Shown here piece by piece: positions 18,863 to 28,455 of a stretch of 64,000 bases of DNA. How positions within the stretch are numbered: position 1 is the first letter of the stretch; the number at the start of each line of letters is the position of its first letter. Origin of the DNA: Sphingobacterium cellulitidis. GTDB taxonomy: Bacteria; Bacteroidota; Bacteroidia; Sphingobacteriales; Sphingobacteriaceae. The notes under the pieces were generated by a model that worked only from the letters and a program-made list of their open reading frames with translations, was not told the origin of the DNA and did no database searches. The stretch spans positions 62,001-126,000 of the forward strand of contig NOUX01000004.1 of the NCBI GenBank assembly GCA_002245855.1, given 5' to 3'. The translations under genes were made by a program, and so were the position numbers.

Positions 18863-18988
18863 ATGGGAAAAGGAGATAAAAAAAGTAGAAGAGGCAAAAT
18901 AATTATGGGATCTTATGGAAAAAAACGTCCGAGGGATCCTTGGAAAGATAAAACAAGTGCGAAGAGCAGCGAAAAAGAGTCTAAATAA
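18863..18988 (+). CDS. 30S ribosomal protein THX
   Basis: A 41-codon gene starting MGKGDKKSRRGKIIMGSYGK and ending in a lysine/serine-rich tail. The start MGKGDKKxRRGKIxxGSYGxxRP is the signature of the small basic THX protein that binds in a cavity of the 30S head. It is very basic and has no other recognisable domain. A candidate -7 box TAGTTTTG is at 18783-18790, and a hairpin terminator follows 21 bases after the stop, so it forms its own transcription unit. Its length falls below the usual ORF-calling cut-off. Confidence 0.85.
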   Translation: MGKGDKKSRRGKIIMGSYGKKRPRDPWKDKTSAKSSEKESK

Positions 18989-19009
18989 ACATATTTTCTG
19001 AAATGTAAG

Positions 19010-19055
19010 AAGCATCTTAAGAAGGTTGATCCGGATTAAGGTGCTTTTTTGTTTT
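19010..19055 (+). terminator. Terminator of the THX gene
   Basis: AAGCATCTTAA / TTAAGGTGCTT form an 11-bp stem (one T-G pair) with a 15-base loop, followed by a T-rich run. In the remaining gap to 19296 I see no convincing gene. Confidence 0.8.
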
Positions 19056-19296
19056 TCAGAATTTGAAACCGGAAAGGATAGATTTGGGTTATTATTTAAT
19101 AAATGAGGGGAAAAAGAGACTTGAAAATCGATAAATTCTTGAGTCCCTTATATTTTCAATTGGAAAAATATAGAAAAACTGTGTCAATTCTTTCTATAGA
19201 ATTAGTGTTTAATATAGAGAGAATCTATGCAAAAATTCGAGAAAGGCTTAGAAGTATTCTATATTTTAGCGGACCAACCAATTTAGGGGCGGATTT

Positions 19297-20724
19297 ATGC
19301 AGGAAATTATAGACAAAATTTATAGTATAGTTTGGAGTGATGCCTTGGTGTATCTTTGTTTATTAGCGGGTGTTTATTTCAGTATCCGGTTTAAACTTCC
19401 ACAACTGATTTACCTCAAGGAGATGGTCCGCTTGCTATTTAAGGGAGGAAGTTCCAAGAAAGGGATTTCATCTTTTCAGGCATTTTCCTTGGCGATTTCT
19501 GGCCGAGTGGGTACCGGTAACATAGCCGGTGTGGCAACAGCAATAGGAATGGGAGGCCCAGGAGCCATTTTTTGGATGTGGGTAATCGCATTTCTGGGAA
19601 GTTCGTCCGCAATCATAGAAGCCACCTTAGGACAGCTTTATAAAGAAGAAAAAGACGGTCAATACCGGGGCGGACCTGCTTACTATATTCAAAAAGGATT
19701 AAAGAGTAAACTGTTTGCCTGGGTTTTTGCCATCGTAACCATTATCAGTACGGGTTTCTTACTGCCCAGCGTCCAAAGTAATAGTATTGCCGTGGCAATG
19801 AAATCGGCATTTAATTTTTCGCCAGGAATTGTTGGACTTTTCTTAGTTTTATTATTAGGATTTATCATTATCGGTGGAGTGAAGCGAATCAGTAAGGTTG
19901 CGGAGTTTGTAGTTCCTTTTATGGCAGGTGCCTATATTCTAATGGCTGTTGTCATCATCGTTTTAAATATACAGCAGGTACCAGCGATTTTCAAATTGAT
20001 ATTTCAGTCGGCTTTGAATTTGGAGGCGACTTTTGGAGGCATAGTAGGCTCCGCAATATCATGGGGAGTAAAGCGTGGTATTTACAGCAATGAAGCAGGG
20101 CAGGGTACAGCGCCACATGCTGCTGCGGCAGCAGAAGTAAGCCATCCCATAAAACAAGGTTTGGTTCAAGGGTTTTCCGTTTATGTGGATACCCTATTTG
20201 TTTGTACTGCAACAGCCTTAATGATCCTTTTTACAGGTCAGTATAATGTTGCACATCCAGAGGGTGGTTTTATCGTTCAGCATATCCCCGGGATAGAAGC
20301 TGGGCCAGAATTTACACAAATGGCTGTTTCGCAGCATTTCCCAAATATAGGTTCGGGATTTATAGCGATAGCCTTGATGTTCTTTGCTTTTACAACCATC
20401 ATGGCCTACTATTACATTGCAGAATGTAATGTCAGTTTCTTAGGAAAGAAAAGAAGTAGATTGGCGATGATTTGGGTGTTGAGAGCGATGATCTTGGGTT
20501 CCGTCTATTTTGGCTGTATCTCAACCGCAAAAATGGCCTGGGATTTAGGAGATATTGGTGTCGGAATGATGGCCTGGTTGAATATGATCGCCATAATTCT
20601 ATTGCACAATAAGGTGTTGAAACTGTTTAAGGATTATAATCAACAACGTAAAGAAGGGAAAGATCCGGTCTTTAATAATCAGGAGACTAAGTTTTCTGAC
20701 GTCGAAATTTGGGAGAAAAAATAA
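19297..20724 (+). CDS. Sodium:alanine/glycine symporter (AgcS family)
   Basis: A 475-residue inner-membrane carrier with about 11 helices that imports alanine or glycine with sodium. Family signatures are GRVGTGNIAGVATAIGMGGPG near the N-terminus and SNEAGQGTAPHAAAAAEVSHP in the centre, which line the amino-acid and sodium sites. The C-terminal FTTIMAYYYIAECN segment is also typical. It starts 15 bases after the end of a non-coding stretch, and nhaA follows after 15 bases on the same strand. Both transporters may be co-transcribed and linked by sodium cycling, which is an inference from spacing. Confidence 0.93.
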   Translation: MQEIIDKIYSIVWSDALVYLCLLAGVYFSIRFKLPQLIYLKEMVRLLFKGGSSKKGISSFQAFSLAISGRVGTGNIAGVATAIGMGGPGAIFWMWVIAFLGSSSAIIEATLGQLYKEEKDGQYRGGPAYYIQKGLKSKLFAWVFAIVTIISTGFLLPSVQSNSIAVAMKSAFNFSPGIVGLFLVLLLGFIIIGGVKRISKVAEFVVPFMAGAYILMAVVIIVLNIQQVPAIFKLIFQSALNLEATFGGIVGSAISWGVKRGIYSNEAGQGTAPHAAAAAEVSHPIKQGLVQGFSVYVDTLFVCTATALMILFTGQYNVAHPEGGFIVQHIPGIEAGPEFTQMAVSQHFPNIGSGFIAIALMFFAFTTIMAYYYIAECNVSFLGKKRSRLAMIWVLRAMILGSVYFGCISTAKMAWDLGDIGVGMMAWLNMIAIILLHNKVLKLFKDYNQQRKEGKDPVFNNQETKFSDVEIWEKK

Positions 20725-20739
20725 ATTATATAATTATCT

Positions 20740-21909
20740 ATGGCTAAACTAATTAATCTAAACGCTTTTAAGGATTTCTTTGCTTCCAGTAATGCTGGGG
20801 GGATCATGCTCTTTATCTGTGTTATCCTTTCCATGATTTTCGCAAATAGTCCTTTAGCAGGATCGCTTCAAAATCTATTGGACCTACCATTAGGATTCGA
20901 AACAGAATCAATTCATTTAAAATACTCGGTTTTACTATGGATCAATGATGGATTAATGGCGATCTTCTTTTTATTGGTTGGTTTAGAGATCAAGCGTGAA
21001 ATCGTAGAAGGCGAGCTGTCATCACCCAAAAAAGCTTCCTTACCGATTTTATGTGCTATTGGTGGAGCTGTGGTTCCAGCATTGATTTATCTTTCTTTCA
21101 ATGCGGGAAAAGAAACAGCTGGCGGCTGGGGAATTCCCATGGCAACAGATATTGCCTTTGCATTGGCAGTGATCAATTTATTGGGAAATCGTATTCCTTC
21201 AAGTTTAAAGATCTTTTTGGCAGCATTAGCGATTGTTGATGATTTGATTGCCATCCTCGTGATTGCCTTTTTCTATTCATCCGGAATTGAATTGACATAT
21301 CTATACTATGCGGTAGCAGGTATGGTTGTTTTAATCCTAATGAATAAATTCAATATTCAGAATCCATACCTTTATTTGATTCCAGGAGCATTTATTTGGT
21401 ATTTCGTGCACCATTCGGGGATTCATGCTACTATCGCAGGGGTATTGGTTGCTATGACCATTCCAACCAATGAAACGGATGTAGAATCGCCATTGGAGCG
21501 TTTGGAACATGCATTGACCAAGCCTGTAAACTTCTTGATCATTCCATTATTTGCCTTTGCCAATACAAATATCACCTTGGAAAGTGAGATGCTGGGTGGA
21601 TTGACCTCTGGATTGGGATTAGGAATATCCTTAGGATTATTGGTTGGTAAACCAGTGGGGATCTTATTAACCTCGTTTATTTGCACCAAAGCCAAGTTAA
21701 GTAGCTTGCCAGAAGGTAGTGAATGGAAACATATTATTGGCGTAGGCTTATTGGCGGGAATAGGATTTACAATGTCAATTTTCATTGCAATCTTGTCTTT
21801 CAATGATCCCGAGCATGTTTCAGAAGCGAAACTCTCGATCTTAGTGACATCTTTATTAGCCGGAATATTTGGTTATCTGGCGCTCAATTCTAAAAAAGAA
21901 TATAAATAA
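20740..21909 (+). CDS. nhaA: Na+/H+ antiporter NhaA
   Basis: This inner-membrane antiporter expels sodium in exchange for protons and regulates cytoplasmic pH. The 389-residue sequence carries the essential aspartate pair in AIVDDLIAI. The conserved MATDIAFALAVINLLGNRIP segment, GLMAIFFLLVGLEIKREI and the C-terminal GIGFTMSIFIAILSF segment are present. Length and 12-helix layout are normal. It lies 15 bases after the sodium-coupled symporter, a sensible partner, and ends at a shared bidirectional terminator. Confidence 0.96.
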   Translation: MAKLINLNAFKDFFASSNAGGIMLFICVILSMIFANSPLAGSLQNLLDLPLGFETESIHLKYSVLLWINDGLMAIFFLLVGLEIKREIVEGELSSPKKASLPILCAIGGAVVPALIYLSFNAGKETAGGWGIPMATDIAFALAVINLLGNRIPSSLKIFLAALAIVDDLIAILVIAFFYSSGIELTYLYYAVAGMVVLILMNKFNIQNPYLYLIPGAFIWYFVHHSGIHATIAGVLVAMTIPTNETDVESPLERLEHALTKPVNFLIIPLFAFANTNITLESEMLGGLTSGLGLGISLGLLVGKPVGILLTSFICTKAKLSSLPEGSEWKHIIGVGLLAGIGFTMSIFIAILSFNDPEHVSEAKLSILVTSLLAGIFGYLALNSKKEYK

Positions 21910-21914
21910 TCAAC

Positions 21915-21947
21915 AAAAAGAGGTAGCTGAATAAGCTACCTCTTTTT
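21915..21947. terminator. Bidirectional terminator between nhaA and the DUF389 gene
   Basis: AAAAAGAGGTAGCT / AGCTACCTCTTTTT form a 14-bp stem with a GAATA loop and T-runs on both strands. Confidence 0.92.
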
Positions 21948-21950
21948 GAT

Positions 21951-23246
21951 TTAATTCGTTCGAGCAATTTTGATGTTTTCTGTATGCAATTTGTTTTCGA
22001 GCCATTTTTTGAGTTTAGCAGAAACTTCAGGGTTAAGCGGTTTTTGTGCTGTATAGGTAATTGTATTTTGGTAAAAACTACTGTCCGGATTCACAACCAC
22101 CAATTGCTTTCCTATGCTGAATGGAGCTAATTCAGGAAATAAGATATTAATTTCCTTGATTAAGTCAGAGTCATCAAATGTATAGGTGGAAAGTTCCCTT
22201 CGTAGATTCTGTATGGTTACATCCTTTTCCGACACATTTCTAGATTGTTTATTGATTTCAGCAAGGATATCTCGTTTTAAATCAGTGCTATCCTGTCTGA
22301 TTACCAGGTTGGTGTTTCCGAGGTTATAGGATAGAAGTTTATTGTTTAGTTCCTTAATTTCCAGGGAATCAAATTTTTTGGCAAGAAAAGCCAGTTCTAT
22401 TTTCTTAGGATTTGCATTGAAATGGGTGTTTTCATAGATCAAGGTGTAGCCTTTACTGGTAAACTCATTTTGAATAAAATTATCTACATTTTGGCTGTAT
22501 TTTTTCTCTTGTAAGAGCAGGTAAGCCAAATAGAAGCTAGGGATTAGAATAACCAAAATCAATGTACTGATGGTTTTGGTAATCTTTTTCTCTCTTTCCT
22601 GGTCTACGAATTTTACTTTAGGGTATTTCAATAATTTGACGATCAAGAAGGTTGAGATACAGATAAAGAAGCAGTTTATGGTGTATAAATAAAGGGCTCC
22701 GCCGAAATAGGATAGGTTTCCGATGGCAAGGCCATAACCAGCAGTACAAAGAGGGGGCATGAGGGCCGTTGCGATTGCCACACCCGGGATGGGGTTTCCT
22801 TTTTCCACGCGTGTTAAGGCGATGACTCCCGCCAAACCACCAAAGAAAGCGATTAAAACATCGTAAATATTCGGAGCGGTTCTGGCTAGTAATTCAGATT
22901 GCGCGTCTTTAAAAGGGCTTAAAAGAAAGTATAGGAAGGAAACAAACAAGCTGACGATGGTTGCAATACCAAGGTTCTTGATGGATTTCTTCAATAAATT
23001 AAAATCATATGTTCCAAGTGCAAAGCCGGCACCTACGATTGGTCCCATCAAAGGGGAAATTAACATGGCTCCAATAATAACAGCGGTGGAGTTTACATTT
23101 AGACCTACCGAAGCTACTACGATGGCACAGGCAAGAATCCAAACATTAGCACCGCGAAAGGAGATGCTCGAGGTTACATTTTCTAACACTTTGTCTTTGG
23201 CTTCTTCGCCAAAGTGCAAATTGAAGAATCGATAAAATTTATTCAT
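21951..23246 (-). CDS. DUF389 (TIGR00341) membrane protein
   Basis: A 431-residue membrane protein. The N-terminal half has six predicted helices containing the family signature VIIGAMLISPLMGPIVGAGFALGTYD and GVAIATALMPPLCTAGYGLA. The C-terminal half is a soluble, mixed alpha/beta region after a helix at about 225-245. The DUF389 family has no agreed biochemical function, and a transport role has been suggested for it. The extra C-terminal region ends close to a TLT/NPDSS-type beta domain. It is monocistronic. Confidence 0.88.
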   Translation of the reverse strand: MNKFYRFFNLHFGEEAKDKVLENVTSSISFRGANVWILACAIVVASVGLNVNSTAVIIGAMLISPLMGPIVGAGFALGTYDFNLLKKSIKNLGIATIVSLFVSFLYFLLSPFKDAQSELLARTAPNIYDVLIAFFGGLAGVIALTRVEKGNPIPGVAIATALMPPLCTAGYGLAIGNLSYFGGALYLYTINCFFICISTFLIVKLLKYPKVKFVDQEREKKITKTISTLILVILIPSFYLAYLLLQEKKYSQNVDNFIQNEFTSKGYTLIYENTHFNANPKKIELAFLAKKFDSLEIKELNNKLLSYNLGNTNLVIRQDSTDLKRDILAEINKQSRNVSEKDVTIQNLRRELSTYTFDDSDLIKEINILFPELAPFSIGKQLVVVNPDSSFYQNTITYTAQKPLNPEVSAKLKKWLENKLHTENIKIARTN

Positions 23247-23339
23247 TGGAGACGTTTTGTAAGCTGCAAAAATATATTTTTCCCTTAAATTGAGAAATGT
23301 ATTGTTGGATTCGGTAAATTTTTTTCGAAAGAATGTAGA

Positions 23340-24188
23340 TTAACTTCTAAACTGGCCTGGAGTCATCCCAGTGATAGTTTTAAAGGATTTATGGAAGCTC
23401 ACGAAGTTGTTGAATCCGGAGTCATAACAGATCTCCTTCAAATTCAGGTTGTTATTCTTTAGTTGGAAGCAAGCGTGAGAAATTCGTAATTCATTGATGA
23501 ATTGTACTGGGGTTTTGCCTGTCTTCTGTTTAAAATATCGACAGAATGAGTTTTCAGTCATTCCAGCGACCTTTGCCAAGTCCTTCAGCATGATTTTATG
23601 TTTATAATTCTGACGGATATAGCCCATTAAACTGTTCATTCTGAATTGATCTTCGGATTGATTTAGGATGGAGTAATTTTCACTAATGAGTTCCTCAGAA
23701 TCTGCTTGTTGGAGAAGGCTAAGACCTTCCAAAAGATGGAATAGCTTAGCTAATCCAGAGCTATTTAAGCAACTCTGAATATGTCGATCAAAATCACCAT
23801 TAGGTTCGACCTGCATTAATTTTCCTTTGAACGATAATTCCAATAAGGGTTTTAGCGAACTTATTTCAGGTGTGTTGACAAAATTTTGGATACCAAAATC
23901 ATTGATAAAATGGACTACCACACAGTCAATAGGTTCATTTTGATCCTCTTTTGTAGTTTCATCAAATAGCCAATAATGAGGAATCTGGGATGGGATCAAT
24001 ACCACGATGCCGGGTTGAAAACTCTTGATGCGGTCACCCACGAACAAAGTGCCTGATCCTTTTTTGACATACACCAATTCTAGTTCTTCGTGGTAGTGCC
24101 AAATGGACTGATGTTTCGGGAAATAGTCCCTACGCATTTGGAAGCTTTGATTGTGTGATTTTGGAACAGCTAGTTGTTTAATGATCAT
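23340..24188 (-). CDS. AraC family transcriptional regulator of the fucose-type operon
   Basis: The 282-residue protein has an N-terminal cupin sensor (QSIWHYHEELELVYVKKGSGTLF) and a C-terminal double helix-turn-helix (about residues 185-282). The second helix ends in the signature CYDSGFNNFVSFHKSFKTITGMTPGQFR. It is divergent from the sugar oxidation operon at 24320, with 131 bases between start codons. It is therefore the likely sugar-responsive activator, probably binding the inverted repeat at 24281-24299. The effector (L-fucose, D-arabinose or a derivative) is inferred from context. Confidence 0.92.
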   Translation of the reverse strand: MIIKQLAVPKSHNQSFQMRRDYFPKHQSIWHYHEELELVYVKKGSGTLFVGDRIKSFQPGIVVLIPSQIPHYWLFDETTKEDQNEPIDCVVVHFINDFGIQNFVNTPEISSLKPLLELSFKGKLMQVEPNGDFDRHIQSCLNSSGLAKLFHLLEGLSLLQQADSEELISENYSILNQSEDQFRMNSLMGYIRQNYKHKIMLKDLAKVAGMTENSFCRYFKQKTGKTPVQFINELRISHACFQLKNNNLNLKEICYDSGFNNFVSFHKSFKTITGMTPGQFRS

Positions 24189-24280
24189 TGTTGTCGAATT
24201 TATTCATAAAAAATGGATATCAAAGGAGAATAATGTTAAAATAGTTTATAAAGAAGGTAATATAGTTCAATACTTTTTAG

Positions 24281-24299
24281 CTAAATATCTCGTATTTAG
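24281..24299. promoter_or_regulatory. Candidate regulator-binding inverted repeat
   Basis: CTAAATA-TCTCG-TATTTAG is a perfect 7+5+7 inverted repeat 21 bases before the fucP start codon, in the divergent promoter region of the AraC gene. AraC-type sites are often direct repeats, so the assignment is tentative. Confidence 0.4.
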
Positions 24300-24319
24300 A
24301 TTTTCAATTATAATCCACT

Positions 24320-25570
24320 ATGAACAATCGGAGTAATACGGTAGCTATTATATTAATCACGTCCCTGTTTTTTTTCTGGGGCTTTATCCATAATCTGGAC
24401 CCAATCCTAATTGCGCACTTAAGAAGTGCCTTTAGCTTGAGTCATTTACAAGCCTCTTTAGTGGATTCCGCGGTTTTTGTGGCTTATTTGGTGATGGGTA
24501 TTCCGGCCGGACTGATTATGCAGAAATATGGGTATAAGGTTGGGATTTTGGTTGGATTGATTTTGTTTGCTATTGGCTGTTTCTTATTTGTTCCGGCTGC
24601 AAACACAATGAGTTATGTGTTCTTTTTGTCGGCATTGTTTGTTGTAGCCTGTGGGATCACCATTCTAGAGACGGCAGCAAATCCATATATGACTGTTTTG
24701 GGAGATCCCAATACGGCAACTCAGCGGTTGAATTTTGCACAATCCTTTAATGGATTGGCTGCATTTGTAGCCCCAATTGTAGGTGGGAAGTTTATTTTGG
24801 CAGAAGATCCCAAGACAGTAGAACAGGTTGCGGCATTGTCGGATGTAGAGCGATTAGCATATATACAAACTGAAACCGCTGTTGTTAAAGGTCCTTATGT
24901 GATATTAGGGGTTATCATTTTATTGGTAGCCATCATATTCTTTTTCATCAAACTTCCAGAAGTTAAGGATGAAGAAGAGGGTGGAACAAGTTTTATTAAA
25001 GCATTGCGCCATAAAAATGTGATGTGGGCTGTATTAGCGCAGTTTTTCTATATTGGCGCTCAGGTTTGTGTTTTGAGTTTCTTAATTGTGTATGCCGTTG
25101 AGGTTTCAGGTATTGAAGCGAAAGAGGCAAAATATTATGCCGGAGTAGCAGGTTTGATGTTTATGTTGGGGAGATTTGTCGGAACGTTCTTTATGCGCTA
25201 TATCGCTCCATCAAAATTATTGTTATACTATGCCGGAATTGCAACGCTATTGACCTTAGTTTGCATTTTTGGAAGCGGAAAGCTAACTATGTACAGTATG
25301 GTTGCTATCGCATTTTTCATGTCCATTATGTTCCCTACGATCTTTGCGATTGGCGTTGAAGGAACTGGAAGTGATACCAAGTCAGCATCAAGTTTGATTA
25401 TTATGTCAATTGTTGGTGGAGCATTATTGCCACCAGTGTTGGGTTATGTATCGGACTTAACCGGCAATATGCAATACGGATATTTTGTAGTTTTGGTTTG
25501 TTTCTTGGTTGTGGCGTTATTTGCTTCTCAAAACAAGAGTAATAACCTGGCTGTTAAACAAGGACATTGA
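24320..25570 (+). CDS. fucP: L-fucose:H+ symporter-like MFS transporter
   Basis: A 416-residue, 12-helix inner-membrane permease of the fucose/galactose/glucose:H+ symporter family. The hallmark segment LETAANPYMTVLGDP, RLNFAQSFNGLAAF and the C-terminal MSIMFPTIFAIGVEG match FucP. It is the first gene of the operon 24320-31027 and precedes a mutarotase by 10 bases. The sugar oxidation genes downstream support L-fucose, or the stereochemically equivalent D-arabinose, as substrate. A second FucP-like transporter is at 35730. Confidence 0.9.
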   Translation: MNNRSNTVAIILITSLFFFWGFIHNLDPILIAHLRSAFSLSHLQASLVDSAVFVAYLVMGIPAGLIMQKYGYKVGILVGLILFAIGCFLFVPAANTMSYVFFLSALFVVACGITILETAANPYMTVLGDPNTATQRLNFAQSFNGLAAFVAPIVGGKFILAEDPKTVEQVAALSDVERLAYIQTETAVVKGPYVILGVIILLVAIIFFFIKLPEVKDEEEGGTSFIKALRHKNVMWAVLAQFFYIGAQVCVLSFLIVYAVEVSGIEAKEAKYYAGVAGLMFMLGRFVGTFFMRYIAPSKLLLYYAGIATLLTLVCIFGSGKLTMYSMVAIAFFMSIMFPTIFAIGVEGTGSDTKSASSLIIMSIVGGALLPPVLGYVSDLTGNMQYGYFVVLVCFLVVALFASQNKSNNLAVKQGH

Positions 25571-25580
25571 GAATAAATAT

Positions 25581-25916
25581 ATGAGTAATAAAAGATATGC
25601 TTTAGCATTGGATCTTGTTGATGACCCGACGATGATCGCTGAATATGAGGATCATCATAGGCGTGTTTCTAACGAAATAAAGAAATCAATAACCGATGCT
25701 GGTATCACAGTGATGGATATATATCGCTTTGGTAATCGGTTGTTTATGATTATGGAAGTGGATGAAAACTTTAGCTTTGAGCGTAAAGATCAGATGGATG
25801 CTGAGAATCCTGCTGTCCAGGTTTGGGAGCAATTAATGTGGAAATATCAGCAGTCCATACCAGGGTCGAAGCCTGGTGAAAAGTGGGTAATGATGGAACA
25901 AATATTTGAATTATAA
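25581..25916 (+). CDS. L-rhamnose mutarotase family (DUF718) sugar mutarotase
   Basis: The 111-residue product matches the RhaM/DUF718 family, small ferredoxin-fold dimers that interconvert alpha and beta anomers. YALALDLVDDPTMIAEYEDHHRRV near the N-terminus and the C-terminal PGEKWVMMEQIFEL match the family. The frame is open further upstream, but that part overlaps fucP, and the family start is MSNKRYAL at 25581, ten bases after the fucP stop. In this operon it probably equilibrates fucose (or D-arabinose) anomers before the dehydrogenase. Confidence 0.88.
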   Translation: MSNKRYALALDLVDDPTMIAEYEDHHRRVSNEIKKSITDAGITVMDIYRFGNRLFMIMEVDENFSFERKDQMDAENPAVQVWEQLMWKYQQSIPGSKPGEKWVMMEQIFEL

Positions 25917-25922
25917 AATCAA

Positions 25923-27587
25923 ATGGAAAAAGAGAGATTGGAATTTTTACAAATCCATCCAAAAGATAATGTATTAGTAGCGCTACGAGATTTAGTAGCG
26001 GGTTATACCTTGAAATTTCAAGGTAAGGAAGTTGTTTTGAAAAAAGCAGTATCGGCAAAGCACAAGTTTACGATTGAACCTATGAAGAAGGATTCTGAAG
26101 TTTACATGTATGGTGTTTTGGTGGGGAAGGTCAATGAAGATCTGGATGCAGGGGAGCTGCTGGATGTGCATAACTTACGACATGCTGCTGAAGACTTTAA
26201 GTTAGGTGAGAGAAAGTTAGAATGGGTTCAGCCGGATGTTTCGGCCTTTCAAGAACGCAGTTTTAAGGGTTTTCACCGTAGTAATGGTCAGGTTGGAACT
26301 GCCAATTATTGGTTGGTTATTCCCCTGGTATTTTGCGAAAACAGGAATGTATTGACCTTAAAATCAGCATTGGAAGAGAAGTTAGGGTATAAGGTTGAAT
26401 CGAAGGACTATTCCGATGAGGTAGATGAGTTGATTTCCAAATATAAAAATGGAGCTTCTGTAGATGAATTGATGGCGGTTGATTTAAGTACTGCACGGGC
26501 CAACAAGGGCAAGAACAAGCTTTTTCCGAATGTGGATGGGGTTAAGTTCTTGAATCATGACATGGGTTGTGGTGGAACGAGAATGGATTCGGATGCTTTA
26601 TGTGGTTTGCTAGCGGGTTATATTACCCATCCTAATGTTGCGGGAGCGACCGTATTGAGTTTGGGATGCCAGCATGCGCAAGCTTCGATTCTGAAGGCTG
26701 AAATTGCGAAACGGGATCCGGAGTTCGATAAGCCATTGTTTGTTTTTGAACAACAGTTTGAAGGAACTGAACAGGAATTGATGCAAAAAGCTATCAAATC
26801 TACGTTTACAGGCTTGGTTCAAGCGAATAAATTGGAAAGAACCCCTGCAGGGTTGGATAAATTATGCATTGGTTTGGAATGTGGAGGTTCAGATGGATTT
26901 TCAGGGATTTCTGCCAATCCTACCTTGGGGTACCTTTCTGATATGATGGTGACTTTGGGAGGTTCAGTAATCTTATCTGAGTTTCCGGAGCTTTGTGGAG
27001 TGGAGCAAGAGTTGAGTGATCGTTGCATAGACGAACCTACCGCTGAGAAGTTTATCCACTTAATGCGAACTTATAATGCGAAGGCAGAGGCTGATGGTTC
27101 AGGTTTTTACATGAATCCATCGCCAGGAAATATACGGGATGGATTGATAACTGATGCGATTAAATCAGCCGGAGCAGCTAAAAAGGGTGGAACATCCCCA
27201 GTTGCTGCAGTTGTGGATTATCCCGAGTTGGCAAATCAACCCGGTTTGAATTTACTCTGTACTCCAGGAAATGACGTAGAGAGTACCACGGCGGAGGTTG
27301 CTGCCGGTGCGAATATAGTTTTGTTCACAACAGGATTAGGTACGCCGACTGGTAACCCGATTAGCCCGGTGATCAAAGTGGCTTCGAATACCAAGGTGTT
27401 CAATAAAATGAATGATGCCATCGATTTAAATTGCGGGACCATCATTGACGGCGAAGAAAGTATTGCTGAGGCGGCACATCGGATTTTGGAATACGTCATT
27501 GCAGTAGCAAGTGGCGAGGTTACTGCCAAAGCGGTGAAGCTTGGGCAGGATGATTTTATTCCTTGGAGACGTGGAGTTTCACTTTAA
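25923..27587 (+). CDS. UxaA/altronate dehydratase family sugar acid dehydratase
   Basis: A 554-residue iron-dependent dehydratase of the UxaA/GarD family. It has an N-terminal SAF domain (about residues 10-95) and the large catalytic domain. Motifs visible in the catalytic domain include NHDMGCGGTRMDSDAL, LSLGCQHAQASI and CIGLECGGSDGFSGISANPTLGY. Both domains are in one chain, as in altronate dehydratase. Altronate genes are absent here; the neighbours form a fuconate (or D-arabinonate) degradation set. The likely reaction is therefore dehydration of L-fuconate to 2-keto-3-deoxy-L-fuconate, replacing the enolase-type FucD of other bacteria. The substrate is inferred from context. Confidence 0.85.
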   Translation: MEKERLEFLQIHPKDNVLVALRDLVAGYTLKFQGKEVVLKKAVSAKHKFTIEPMKKDSEVYMYGVLVGKVNEDLDAGELLDVHNLRHAAEDFKLGERKLEWVQPDVSAFQERSFKGFHRSNGQVGTANYWLVIPLVFCENRNVLTLKSALEEKLGYKVESKDYSDEVDELISKYKNGASVDELMAVDLSTARANKGKNKLFPNVDGVKFLNHDMGCGGTRMDSDALCGLLAGYITHPNVAGATVLSLGCQHAQASILKAEIAKRDPEFDKPLFVFEQQFEGTEQELMQKAIKSTFTGLVQANKLERTPAGLDKLCIGLECGGSDGFSGISANPTLGYLSDMMVTLGGSVILSEFPELCGVEQELSDRCIDEPTAEKFIHLMRTYNAKAEADGSGFYMNPSPGNIRDGLITDAIKSAGAAKKGGTSPVAAVVDYPELANQPGLNLLCTPGNDVESTTAEVAAGANIVLFTTGLGTPTGNPISPVIKVASNTKVFNKMNDAIDLNCGTIIDGEESIAEAAHRILEYVIAVASGEVTAKAVKLGQDDFIPWRRGVSL

Positions 27588-27622
27588 AATGTAATTATTA
27601 AAATACTATAATACAATGTAAT

Positions 27623-28387
27623 ATGTCTAGGTTAAAAGATAAGGTAGCCATTGTGACCGGAGGAGGAAGCGGAATTGGACGAGCGATTTCAACCTTGTTT
27701 GCTAAGGAGGGAGCCACGGTTCATATTTTGGATTTGAACCCAATTGGAGCAGAAGATACGAAGGCTGATATTGAGTCGCAAGGCGGGAAATGTGAGATCC
27801 ATACCTGTAATGTGAGTCAGCAAGCAGAGGTTCTGGAAACAGTCAAGCAAATTGGCAGAATTGATATCTTGGTGAATAATGCTGGTATTGCCCATGTAGG
27901 AAACCTTGAGAACTGTTCTTCGGATGATTTTGACAGAATATACCAAGTGAATGTAAAAGGCGCTTATAACGCTTTATTTGCGGTCGTTCCTGTTATGAAA
28001 GCAAATGCTGGTGGAGCTATCCTAAATTTAGCCTCCATAGCAACATTGGTTGGTATTCCTGATCGTTTTGCTTATTCGATGAGTAAAGGGGCAATTTACG
28101 CTATGAGTTTGTCGGTTGCCAAAGATTATTTGAAGGATAATATTCGTTCGAATTCAATTTCACCAGCGCGTGTTCATACGCCGTTTGTGGATGGGTTTAT
28201 TGCGAAGAACTATCCGGGTCAAGAGGCGGAAATGTTTGAGAAATTATCGCAAACCCAACCGATTGGTCGGATGGCGCAGCCAGAGGAAATTGCAAAATTG
28301 GCTTTATTTCTTTGTTCAGATGATGCTAGCTTTATCACTGGTAATGACTATGCTATCGATGGAGGATTTGTTAAATTGAATAATTAG
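27623..28387 (+). CDS. SDR dehydrogenase, probable 2-keto-3-deoxy-L-fuconate dehydrogenase
   Basis: A 254-residue classical short-chain dehydrogenase. The cofactor motif TGGGSGIG is at residues 12-19, NNAG is present, and the active-site Tyr/Lys is in YSMSK. The Asp after the second strand (LDLNP) predicts NAD preference. In the established non-phosphorylating fucose pathway this step oxidises 2-keto-3-deoxy-L-fuconate to the 2,4-diketo acid. The position between the dehydratase and the FAH hydrolase fits that role. A structured 148-base spacer follows before the next gene. Confidence 0.83.
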   Translation: MSRLKDKVAIVTGGGSGIGRAISTLFAKEGATVHILDLNPIGAEDTKADIESQGGKCEIHTCNVSQQAEVLETVKQIGRIDILVNNAGIAHVGNLENCSSDDFDRIYQVNVKGAYNALFAVVPVMKANAGGAILNLASIATLVGIPDRFAYSMSKGAIYAMSLSVAKDYLKDNIRSNSISPARVHTPFVDGFIAKNYPGQEAEMFEKLSQTQPIGRMAQPEEIAKLALFLCSDDASFITGNDYAIDGGFVKLNN

Positions 28388-28395
28388 ATCTTAAA

Positions 28396-28455
28396 CCAAT
28401 ATGTTGGAGTTGATTAGATCGACCAGCATTTAATCAGCTTACAATCTAATATTGG
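28396..28455 (+). other. Structured spacer inside the sugar oxidation operon
   Basis: The outer arms CCAATAT / ATATTGG enclose an inner 8-bp stem (GTTGATTA / TAATCAGC). An AT-rich stretch with six T residues follows within 18 bases. It could be an attenuator, partial terminator or RNA-processing site separating the SDR from the FAH gene. Confidence 0.5.

Noticed and set aside
19103..19312. 69-codon ORF upstream of the alanine symporter
   Set aside because: It overlaps the transporter start, has no family pattern and a composition like the surrounding AT-rich gap.
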